A stretch of 12,084 bases of DNA, from positions 1 through 12,084 of the forward strand of contig CAZKRB010000078.1 in assembly GCA_964555065.1 (NCBI GenBank). The letters run 5' to 3'. Shown here piece after piece: positions 5,743 through 12,084 of the stretch. The notes beneath the pieces are model-generated. The model had not been told where the DNA came from, ran no database searches, and saw only the letters and a list, made by a program, of their open reading frames with translations. Both the position numbers and the translations under genes were made by a program. This DNA comes from Syntrophus sp964555065 (GTDB lineage: Bacteria > Desulfobacterota > Syntrophia > Syntrophales > Syntrophaceae). Each line of letters begins with the position of its first letter. Position 1 is the stretch's first letter.

Positions 5743-6066
5743 ATGAAAAGATCTCTTGCGTGGTTCATCCTGCCGACAGCCGTTTTGCTTGTCTCCTGCA
5801 CTAGGGAGGGGCTTGGGCCTCGAGGGTATGATGGATGGGGTCCCGGAATGATGCATTATGGATACGGATATGGAGGCATGTTCATGGGGTTATTGTTTTT
5901 TATCCTGATCGTCGTGCTGGTATATTTCGTTATTCAGGCCATAACCGCAAAGGGACGGCCGCCCATTCCGCCTGAGAGCCCTCTGGATATCCTGAAGAAG
6001 CGTTATGCGAAAGGTGAAATCACGAAGGAAGAGTTTGAGAAAATAAAAAAAGACCTTGAAAATTAG
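5743..6066 (+). CDS. Small lipoprotein/membrane protein with SHOCT domain
   Basis: A 107-residue protein. The N-terminal hydrophobic stretch ends in the lipobox LVSC, with Cys19 as predicted lipidation site. A short Gly/Tyr/Met/His segment (GPGMMHYGYGYGG, about 33-45) follows, then a transmembrane helix (about 46-67), and the C-terminal segment 78-106 (PLDILKKRYAKGEITKEEFEKIKK) is a typical SHOCT domain, a short motif often found at protein ends. This topology would place lipid and the Met/His segment in the periplasm and SHOCT in the cytoplasm. ATG 5743 is preferred over ATG 5728 because AGGAG lies 7 bases before it and the signal begins there. It stands alone, convergent with the efflux operon. 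Similar small proteins often accompany metal-transport genes, but nothing here shows a substrate. Confidence 0.85.
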   Translation: MKRSLAWFILPTAVLLVSCTREGLGPRGYDGWGPGMMHYGYGYGGMFMGLLFFILIVVLVYFVIQAITAKGRPPIPPESPLDILKKRYAKGEITKEEFEKIKKDLEN

Positions 6067-6090
6067 GCGGGCCGGGCTTCCGCTTTCTTG
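6067..6090. terminator. Weak hairpin between convergent genes
   Basis: GCGGG (6067-6071) can pair with TCCGC (6079-6083, including one G-U), followed by a T/C-rich run on the plus strand. It lies in the 38-base gap between the convergent SHOCT gene and the RND permease gene and may end transcription from the plus side. The stem is short. Confidence 0.3.
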
Positions 6091-6104
6091 TCTTCTTATG
6101 GGTT

Positions 6105-9100
6105 TCAGTCGTTTGATTTTTCTTTCTTTTTAAAAAACTCGTAGTAGAGCAGAGGGATGACCACCAGGGTCAGTCCCGTGGCGGCGACGGCGCCGAACAT
6201 CATGGCGATGGCCAGCCCCTGGAAGATGGGGTCGAAGATCATGACGAAGGAGCCGACGACGACCGCCGCGGCGGTGAGCACGATCGGCCGGAACCGGACG
6301 GCGCCCGCGGCCAGCAGGGCGGATTTCAGGTCTTTGCCCTCCCGCTGCTCCTGTTCGGCAAAGTCGACGAGCAGAATGGAATTCCGCACGATGATCCCCG
6401 ACAGGGCGATGAAGCCGATCATGGAGGTGGCCGTGAAGAAGGCCCCGAAGAGCCAGTGACCGGGAAGAATCCCCACCAGGGTCAGGGGAATGGGAGCCAT
6501 GATGACGATGGGGGTGAGGAAGTTTCGAAACCAGGCCACCACCAGGACGTAGATGATGACCATCACCGCGGCGAAGGCGAGGCCCAGATCGCGAAACACG
6601 TCGAGGGTGATCTGCCACTCCCCGTCCCACTTCATGGCATAGGTATTCTCCAGCCAGGGCTGGACGGCATCGTACTGCCTCAGTTCATACCCTTCCGGGA
6701 GCTTTAGCTTTTTCACGGCCTCCTTCATCTTCAGGATGGCGTAAACGGGACTTTCCTCCGTGCCGGCCACATCGCCGAGGACATAGGTCACGTTCTTCAG
6801 GTTCTTATGGTAAATCGTCTTCTCCCCCAGGCTCTCCCGCATGGTCACCAGTTCAGCCAGGGGCGCCAGCCCTCCCGCCCGCGACGGCACATGCATAGAC
6901 GTGAGGGTCGAGGGGTCGGCCCGCACCTCCAGGGGCATCCGCAGGAAGATCTCCACGGGCTCCTTCTCTTTTTCCAGGTGGACGAGCCCGGCCGCCATGC
7001 CTGAAAGGGCGATCCGCATACTTTGGGCGATGGCCTCGGTGGAGATGCCGTTTTCCGCCGCCTTCGTCCGGTCCGCCTCGAAGAGAAGCTTCTTCTGATC
7101 GTCTTCGACGTACCAGTCCACATCGACCACTCCGGGGGTCCGCTCAAAGATCCCGCGGATCTGCCGGGCGATTTCGATCTGCCGTTTCGTCTCCGGGCCA
7201 TAGACCTCGGCGACCAGGGTGCTGAGAACCGGGGGACCCGGGGGAATTTCGGCCACCTTGATCCGGGCGCCGTACCGGTCGCCGATTTCCTTCAGTCCCG
7301 GCCGCAGGCGCTTGGCGATGTCGTGACTCTGGGCCCGGCGATCACCCTTGGCCACGAAATTGACCTGGATGTCGGCCACGTTCGCCCCCGTCCGCAGGAA
7401 GTAGTGGCGCACCAGGCCGTTGAAATTGAAGGGCGCCGCCGTCCCCACATAGAGCTGATAATCCGTCACTTCGGGCGCCTGCTTCAGGGCTTCTCCCAGC
7501 TCCCGGGACAGGGCCGCCGTCTTCTCCAGTGCGCTCCCCTCGGGCATGTCGATGATGACCTGCAGTTCGCTCTTGTTGTCAAAGGGAAGCATCTTCACCG
7601 TCACCAGCTTCAGGGGAACAAGCGCCGCGGCCAGCAGCAGGAGGACGGCCACCCCGGTCAGGGCCAGGCGTCTCTTCACTGGTTGATCCATCAGGGGCGC
7701 GACGATCTTCTCATAAAGGGGCGTCAGGTCTCTCTCCGGCTTTTCCTTTTCTCCCCTTCCCTTTTTCCTCAGCACCTTGTACCCCAGCCAGGGGCTGACG
7801 ATGAAGGCCACAAGCAGCGAGAAGAGCATGGCCGCCGAGGCCCCCACGGGGATGGGGCGCATGTAGGGTCCCATGAGGCCCGACACCAGGGCCATGGGCA
7901 GCAGAGCGGCGATGACCGTCCAGGTGGCCAGAATGGTCGGGTTCCCCACCTCGTCGACGGCCCTCACGGCCTGGTCGATGCCGGGGCCGTGGCGTTTGAA
8001 GTGCCGGTGAATATTTTCGACGACGACGATGGCGTCATCCACGAGGATGCCGATGGAGAAGATGAGGGCAAAGAGCGTCACCCGGTTGAGCGTATAGCCG
8101 TACAGATAGGTCGTGAGCAGGGTGAGGGCCAGCGTGACCGGGACCGCCACCGCCACGACGGCAGCCTCCCGGACGCCCAGGGCCAGCGCGATCAGGATGA
8201 TGACGGAAATCGTCGCGATGAGCATGTGGTCCAGCAGCTCGTCGGACTTTTCCTTCGCGGTCTCCCCATAGTTGCGGGTCACGGTGACGTTGACCTCCGA
8301 GGGGATAAGCTTCCCCCGGAGCGCAGCCACCTTGGCCAGCGCCTCCTGGGCCACCGTGCTGGCGTTGGCCCCCTTTTTCTTGGCGATGGCGATCGTGACG
8401 GCTTCCCGCTGCGGCGCCGGGCTGCCGGAAATCCCCTTATGCCCGGCGGCGGGTCCAAGCCCCATAAAGACATAGCTGCCCGGCTCTTCCGGGCCGTCCT
8501 GGAGAATGGCGACGTCCTTCAGGTAGACCGGCCTGCCGTTGCGCACCCCCACAACGACCCGGCCGATCTCATCGATGCCGCCCAGAAATCCCCCCGTCTC
8601 GACCAGGGTTTCACGGTTTCCCGAGGGATAGGCTCCCGCGGGCAGGGAGACGTTGGCCTTGCCCAGGGCATCCATGATCTGAAAGGCGGAGGTCTGATAG
8701 GCTTTGAGCCTTGCGGGGTCGAGGACGACTTTCGCTTGACGCCGCTGACCGCCGATGACGGAAAATTCGGCTACGCTCTGGTCCTTCTTGATCTCCGTGC
8801 AGAGTTCAAGGGCCACCCGCCGCAGCTCATAGCCGGAAAAGCGGGGATTGTCGCTCCAGAGGGTCAGACTCAGGATGGGAACGTCGTCGATGGACCGCGC
8901 CTTGACCATGGGCTGGGAAACGCCGGGGGGGATCCGGTCGTAGTTGGACATGAGCTTGTTGTACAGCTTGACGAGGCTGTTCTCCATGTCCTCGCCCACG
9001 TAAAACCGGACGATGGTCAGGTTATACCCGGGCTTCACGATGGAATAGAGGTACTCGACGCCCTTGATCTCCCAGAGGAGCTTCTCCATGGGGCGGGTGA

Positions 9101-9320
9101 CGCGCTCCTCCACTTCCCTGGTCGAAGCGCCCGGATAGGCCACGCTGACGTCCAGCATCGGGACGGATATCTGGGGCTCTTCCTCGCGGGGCGTCACCAG
9201 GACGGAAAAAAACCCCAGGAGCAGAGAGGCGATGACGATCAGGGGGGTGAGCTTCGACTGGATAAAGGCGCGGGCGATCCGGCCGGCGATTCCCGTGCGG
9301 CTGCCTTCCGGGCCGTTCAT
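6105..9320 (-). CDS. RND efflux permease (AcrB/HAE-like)
   Basis: A proton-driven inner-membrane pump of 1071 residues, the usual RND length. TM1 is at about 26-43, followed by the first porter/docking half with the RND signature AYPGASTREVEERVTRPME (61-79). A TM2-TM6 cluster lies at about 366-512, a second TM/periplasmic half begins at about 552, and the last TM cluster is at 908-1062. TM4 carries the proton-relay pair Asp428-Asp429 in GILVDDAIVVVENI, as in multidrug-type (HAE) pumps. It lacks the CusA-type TM4 sequence, so a heavy-metal role is not supported. At the place of AcrB Lys940 the sequence is IIVRNSIL, giving Arg979 instead of Lys. The start overlaps the fusion-protein stop in ATGA, so translation is coupled. 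It is the last gene of the operon. The substrate cannot be told from sequence. Confidence 0.96.
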   Translation of the reverse strand: MNGPEGSRTGIAGRIARAFIQSKLTPLIVIASLLLGFFSVLVTPREEEPQISVPMLDVSVAYPGASTREVEERVTRPMEKLLWEIKGVEYLYSIVKPGYNLTIVRFYVGEDMENSLVKLYNKLMSNYDRIPPGVSQPMVKARSIDDVPILSLTLWSDNPRFSGYELRRVALELCTEIKKDQSVAEFSVIGGQRRQAKVVLDPARLKAYQTSAFQIMDALGKANVSLPAGAYPSGNRETLVETGGFLGGIDEIGRVVVGVRNGRPVYLKDVAILQDGPEEPGSYVFMGLGPAAGHKGISGSPAPQREAVTIAIAKKKGANASTVAQEALAKVAALRGKLIPSEVNVTVTRNYGETAKEKSDELLDHMLIATISVIILIALALGVREAAVVAVAVPVTLALTLLTTYLYGYTLNRVTLFALIFSIGILVDDAIVVVENIHRHFKRHGPGIDQAVRAVDEVGNPTILATWTVIAALLPMALVSGLMGPYMRPIPVGASAAMLFSLLVAFIVSPWLGYKVLRKKGRGEKEKPERDLTPLYEKIVAPLMDQPVKRRLALTGVAVLLLLAAALVPLKLVTVKMLPFDNKSELQVIIDMPEGSALEKTAALSRELGEALKQAPEVTDYQLYVGTAAPFNFNGLVRHYFLRTGANVADIQVNFVAKGDRRAQSHDIAKRLRPGLKEIGDRYGARIKVAEIPPGPPVLSTLVAEVYGPETKRQIEIARQIRGIFERTPGVVDVDWYVEDDQKKLLFEADRTKAAENGISTEAIAQSMRIALSGMAAGLVHLEKEKEPVEIFLRMPLEVRADPSTLTSMHVPSRAGGLAPLAELVTMRESLGEKTIYHKNLKNVTYVLGDVAGTEESPVYAILKMKEAVKKLKLPEGYELRQYDAVQPWLENTYAMKWDGEWQITLDVFRDLGLAFAAVMVIIYVLVVAWFRNFLTPIVIMAPIPLTLVGILPGHWLFGAFFTATSMIGFIALSGIIVRNSILLVDFAEQEQREGKDLKSALLAAGAVRFRPIVLTAAAVVVGSFVMIFDPIFQGLAIAMMFGAVAATGLTLVVIPLLYYEFFKKKEKSND

Positions 9321-10432
9321 GAAGCGGCTCCCCCGGCTGCGCCTTCCGCGATCCGGCCACCGTCAACGGCCTTTTCGAGCCCTGCGGTGATGACCCGCTC
9401 TCCGGAAGTGAGACCGGAGAGGATCTCAATCTGGCCGCCGTAGACTTTTCCAGTCCGGACCAGCCGGTAGGTCACAACCCCCTCGGCATCCACAACATAG
9501 ACGCCTGCAAGCTGCCCCTTCTCCACCACTGCCTCCGAAGGCACGAGAAGGGCAGCGCGCTGTCCCCGGGGAAGGGACACCCGGGCAGAGAGGCCGCTCC
9601 GAAGGCCCTCGTCCGTCAGGGCGACCTTGACGAGGAAGGTCCGGGTGGCCGGGTCCACGGCGGGAACGATCTCTGCAATTTTTCCCGTGGTTTTCAGGCT
9701 CAGTGCATCAATGGAAACCGTGGCCGGCATCCCCACAGAAAGTCTTCCGGACAGCGATTCATCGACAGCTGCTTCCAACAGGAATCCCCCCTGGCTCTCG
9801 ATGGTGAAAAGGGGCATTCCCGGAACAGCCATGCTCCCCGGATCGACCCGCCTTTCCGCCACCACGCCAGCGGCGGGCGCCACGATCCGGGAAAATCCCT
9901 GCCAGACGCGGGCCTCCTCCAGGCCCGCCCGGGCCTGTTCGTAACCGGCATCGGCGATCTTCTTCGCCGTTTCAATCTGGTCGATCTCCTGCCGGGACAG
10001 GGCCTTTTCATCGTGAAGTTTCCGGTAGCGGCGGTAGGTGAGATCGGCCATAGTCCGACCCTGGTCGGCCGCTCTCAGCGCCTGCTCCGCGGCACGCACC
10101 TTCTGGACGGCATCCCGGTCGTCGAGCACCGCCAGAAGCTGTCCGGCCTTTACCGTCTCACCCGCCCGGACATGAACAGCCGTGACGGCCCCCATGATCC
10201 GGCTGGCCACCAGGCTGGTAATCCGGGCCTTCACGGTCCCCGACGTTTCATACGCATCGGCGATGACCGTGGGCTTGACGGCCGTCAACGTCACCCCGGA
10301 AACCGCCGGCCGCTGCACCTTCACCTTGCCCGGCTCGACTTTGTCGCCGCATCCCGAAAAAAGGACCAGCAGAATCAGAACCGCCAGGGAACAGAATCGC
10401 CGTGAGGCCGTCACTCTCTGCGGAAGGGTCAC
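9317..10432 (-). CDS. Periplasmic membrane-fusion (adaptor) protein of the RND pump
   Basis: An HlyD/AcrA-type adaptor that bridges the permease and the outer-membrane channel. It has 371 residues: a lipoprotein-like signal with Cys28 in LFSGC (Phe at -3 is a less usual lipobox), lipoyl half-motifs at about 76-104 (GAVTAVHVRAGETVKAGQ) and 180-212 (IVAPAAGVVAERRVDPGS), an intervening alpha-helical hairpin (105-178), then beta-barrel and membrane-proximal domains to the end. The start is GTG at 10432, which overlaps the TolC-gene stop as GTGA. GGAG sits 8 bases upstream. Its own stop overlaps the permease start as ATGA. These two 4-bp overlaps indicate a tightly coupled tripartite operon. No missing segment is seen. 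Confidence 0.94.
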   Translation of the reverse strand: MTLPQRVTASRRFCSLAVLILLVLFSGCGDKVEPGKVKVQRPAVSGVTLTAVKPTVIADAYETSGTVKARITSLVASRIMGAVTAVHVRAGETVKAGQLLAVLDDRDAVQKVRAAEQALRAADQGRTMADLTYRRYRKLHDEKALSRQEIDQIETAKKIADAGYEQARAGLEEARVWQGFSRIVAPAAGVVAERRVDPGSMAVPGMPLFTIESQGGFLLEAAVDESLSGRLSVGMPATVSIDALSLKTTGKIAEIVPAVDPATRTFLVKVALTDEGLRSGLSARVSLPRGQRAALLVPSEAVVEKGQLAGVYVVDAEGVVTYRLVRTGKVYGGQIEILSGLTSGERVITAGLEKAVDGGRIAEGAAGGAAS

Positions 10433-11793
10433 TGTTTCTTCTCCTTTTCCAGCTCCAGATCCTTGAGGATCGTCCCGCTCTCCCAGCCGAGGCCGAGAAC
10501 GGCAAGGCGGAATTCGTTTTCCCTCGCCACGAGGGCCGCCCGGGCCCGATCGAGGACGATCTGGGTATCCAGCAGATCCACGATGGGGGAGAAGCCCTGC
10601 TCATAGCGCATCCGGACCAGCCGTGTCCCCTCCTCCGCCGTTTTCAAAGCCTCCCGGGCCAGTTCCAGATTGGCCTTCGCCTCGCTCAGCTCCAGTTGGG
10701 CCTGATAAAGCCCGTAAGCCACGGCATTCTTCATTCCCCGGAGGCGTTCCCGGACACCGTTCGCCTCGTGTTTCGCTTTTGACCGCTCAGACTCCCGCTT
10801 CATCCCGTCGAAGAGGTTCCATCTCAGAAAAGCGGAGACCTGCCAGCTTTCCCCTTCACCGCCAAAAGGATGAGAGGGATCGTTCCACTGCCAGCCCCCC
10901 CCGACCCCCAGCATGGGCAGATAATCCGACTCGGCCAGCCGGATATTCTTCTCGGCATTCTCATAGCGCAGTTCCAGAGCGCGCACATCGCCCCGCCTCC
11001 GGGAAGCTTCCGCATAGACATCGGAGTCCCGCGTCGGGAAATCGGGGATCTCTCCGGCGACATCGACGGAATCCGCCAGCCCCAGCTGCAAGCCGAGCAT
11101 GCGCCGGGTCAGGTCATGCTGCTTTTCAAGGGTGACCTTCCGCTGCCTGGCCTCCGCAAGGGCGGTGCTTGCCCGCAGCGTGTCGGCGATCATGCCGAGT
11201 TCGACTTCATGGCGAAGCCTGGCAATCCGGTAATGTTCACGGGCATCGGCAACGCCTTGATCGGCCACCAGGAGATGGGCTTTGGCCGTCTGAACGCCAA
11301 GCCAGGTCCGGCAGACCTGGAAGGCGATTTCTTCCCTCTTGCGGTCCAGGTCGATCCGGCCGGCCTCATGCTCGCGCTTCGACAGGTCCAGTCCGATCCA
11401 GGCCTTCGGTACAAAGAGAGGCTGCTCGATGCCGAAGAGGGTCTGGTAGTCATCGATGGGGTTGGGATTGTTGAGGCTGTCAATGGCGAAATCCTGCTGG
11501 GTGAACTGTCCCTGGTTCAGCTTGGCCATGAAGGCGTAGGTGGGATTGTTGGTGCGCAGGTACCGCTCCTCGAAAAACACCCGGGGCAGCAGGCTGCTCC
11601 TCGCCAAGCCGATCTCGTCCTTTTTCACAGCCACGGAGCTCTCCGCAGTGCGGATTTCATGGTTGTGCTCCAGGGCATAGCGGACGGCCTCCGCCAAGGT
11701 GAAGGAGGGCCCCTGCGCCTGGGAGGGAGCGGCCGCAAAAACCAGAAGCAGGGTCAGCACCAGGGCGGCAGCGGGATCGGAAAGACTTTTCAT
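10429..11793 (-). CDS. TolC-family outer-membrane efflux channel
   Basis: The outer-membrane channel of the tripartite pump. The 454-residue form begins with a signal peptide (cleavage about PSQA-QG, residue 26) and has no N-terminal lipidation Cys. Two OEP repeats are visible: the first opens FTLAEAVRYALEHNHEI (about 31-47), and the second ends YEQGFSPIVDLLDTQIVLDRA and then LAVLGL. Long Ala/Arg/Glu/Leu-rich helices form the periplasmic tunnel. The segment NNPTYAFMAKLNQGQFTQQD near residue 95 is typical of TolC-like proteins in such operons. The start is uncertain: ATG 11793 and ATG 11811 both lead into the signal peptide and neither has a good Shine-Dalgarno. The much longer frame to 11979 is rejected because it would start upstream of the likely promoter. 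It is the first gene of the operon, overlapping the adaptor gene by 4 bp. Confidence 0.93.
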   Translation of the reverse strand: MKSLSDPAAALVLTLLLVFAAAPSQAQGPSFTLAEAVRYALEHNHEIRTAESSVAVKKDEIGLARSSLLPRVFFEERYLRTNNPTYAFMAKLNQGQFTQQDFAIDSLNNPNPIDDYQTLFGIEQPLFVPKAWIGLDLSKREHEAGRIDLDRKREEIAFQVCRTWLGVQTAKAHLLVADQGVADAREHYRIARLRHEVELGMIADTLRASTALAEARQRKVTLEKQHDLTRRMLGLQLGLADSVDVAGEIPDFPTRDSDVYAEASRRRGDVRALELRYENAEKNIRLAESDYLPMLGVGGGWQWNDPSHPFGGEGESWQVSAFLRWNLFDGMKRESERSKAKHEANGVRERLRGMKNAVAYGLYQAQLELSEAKANLELAREALKTAEEGTRLVRMRYEQGFSPIVDLLDTQIVLDRARAALVARENEFRLAVLGLGWESGTILKDLELEKEKKQ

Positions 11794-11830
11794 GCAAGAT
11801 CGCGGCGACATGAGATGACGAATTCCCCTT

Positions 11831-11851
11831 CCGGACAGCCAGGGCGTCCGG
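11831..11851. repeat. Inverted repeat CCGGAC-N9-GTCCGG in the efflux leader
   Basis: A perfect 6-bp dyad in the predicted untranslated leader of the efflux operon, about 12-32 bases past the expected start. It could be an operator just downstream of the promoter or a stable hairpin near the 5' end. No regulator can be named. Confidence 0.5.
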
Positions 11852-11869
11852 TTTTGATTTTTATCTGCG

Positions 11870-11899
11870 ATTATAGGGGAAAGTCGCCGCCTCAGACAA
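11870..11899 (-). promoter_or_regulatory. Sigma-70 promoter of the efflux operon
   Basis: On the minus strand a perfect TATAAT (11875-11870) is preceded 18 bases upstream by TTGTCT (11899-11894, 4 of 6 to TTGACA). The start would be near 11863, leaving about 50-70 bases to the possible TolC starts. Confidence 0.6.
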
Positions 11900-12010
11900 G
11901 GAAAAGGTGAACGGCAAAGTGAAAGAGAGGGCTTTTTCTTTCTGTCCCGCCCGGGAGAACGATGGTCGCGCATCTCCACGGGGAAGGCGGACCTGAAGCC
12001 GTTCCGCCGC

Positions 12011-12025
12011 CCAGGGATATCCTGG
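12011..12025. repeat. Inverted repeat CCAGG-N5-CCTGG
   Basis: A perfect 5-bp dyad (CCAGG, GATAT, CCTGG) in the region upstream of the efflux operon, 13 bp from the AT-rich dyad at 12039-12061. It may be an operator or chance. Confidence 0.4.
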
Positions 12026-12038
12026 CAGACCTTAGGGA

Positions 12039-12061
12039 TTGTAAAAATATAACTATTACAA
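12039..12061. promoter_or_regulatory. AT-rich dyad TTGTAA-N11-TTACAA, possible operator
   Basis: TTGTAA (12039-12044) and TTACAA (12056-12061) form a perfect 6-bp dyad in the only AT-rich stretch of the region. Just to the right is GAGGAGATATG, which could be the ribosome site and start of a plus-strand gene at 12078 running out of the window, although the spacing is short. A divergent regulator gene with its operator between it and the efflux operon is a common arrangement. Regulator identity lies outside the window. Confidence 0.45.
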
Positions 12062-12084
12062 ACACGTTCGAGGAGATATGGAGT

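Noticed and set aside
6105..9320. Heavy-metal (CusA-type) RND pump
   Set aside because: TM4 has the Asp-Asp pair of multidrug-type pumps and not the CusA-type sequence, and no metal-binding Met cluster was seen.
7023..9443. 806-residue plus-strand frame opposite the RND permease
   Set aside because: A GC-rich antisense shadow with His/Gly/Asp-rich, domain-free sequence; the permease on the minus strand has all its family motifs.
12011..12028. -24/-12 promoter for the efflux operon
   Set aside because: A GG-N10-GC spacing exists on the minus strand (CAGGATATCCCTGGGC), but the flanking bases do not match the consensus, no enhancer copy is nearby, and a good sigma-70 promoter is present at 11870-11899.

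Overview
The window looks like chromosomal DNA from a Gram-negative bacterium of the Desulfobacterota/'deltaproteobacterial' type. This is an inference from GC-rich coding sequence, a sigma-54 response regulator with cognate promoters, and several envelope proteins (outer-membrane barrel, lipoproteins, tripartite RND pump). No rRNA, tRNA, CRISPR array or mobile element is recognisable.

Layout. (1) 183-843, minus strand: a small secreted protein made of imperfect Ser-Cys-Gln repeats. It has a strong ribosome site, a strong rho-independent terminator and a near-consensus sigma-54 promoter. (2) 838-1092: a divergent control region with a putative enhancer site, an inverted repeat, a sigma-70-like promoter and a tandem 16-bp repeat. 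(3) 1093-3683, plus strand: a membrane sensor histidine kinase and an NtrC/ZraR-type sigma-54 activator, probably co-transcribed. (4) 3684-5430: a second sigma-54 promoter with an upstream copy of the same enhancer-like 15-mer, then a secreted protein of unknown function (possibly OB-fold) and an outer-membrane beta-barrel protein with a Gly/Gln/Asn-rich insert. (5) 5743-6066: a small lipoprotein/membrane protein with a C-terminal SHOCT domain. (6) 6105-11793, minus strand, convergent with the previous gene: a TolC / membrane-fusion / RND permease efflux operon whose genes overlap by 4 bp. It has a sigma-70 promoter and several dyads upstream. A divergent gene may begin at the right edge.

How the parts fit. 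Regions 1-4 read as a self-contained envelope-response regulon. The sensor kinase would phosphorylate the activator, which would bind the TGCAG-N-TTCTGCGCA element found 74-80 bp upstream of both sigma-54 promoters and switch on the repeat protein on one side and the secreted protein/barrel operon on the other. The divergent arrangement resembles E. coli zraP/zraSR, but the gene in the zraP position encodes a different kind of protein, a basic Cys-repeat polypeptide. This is the most novel system in the window. The efflux operon is a standard tripartite RND system and shows no sign of belonging to the sigma-54 regulon.
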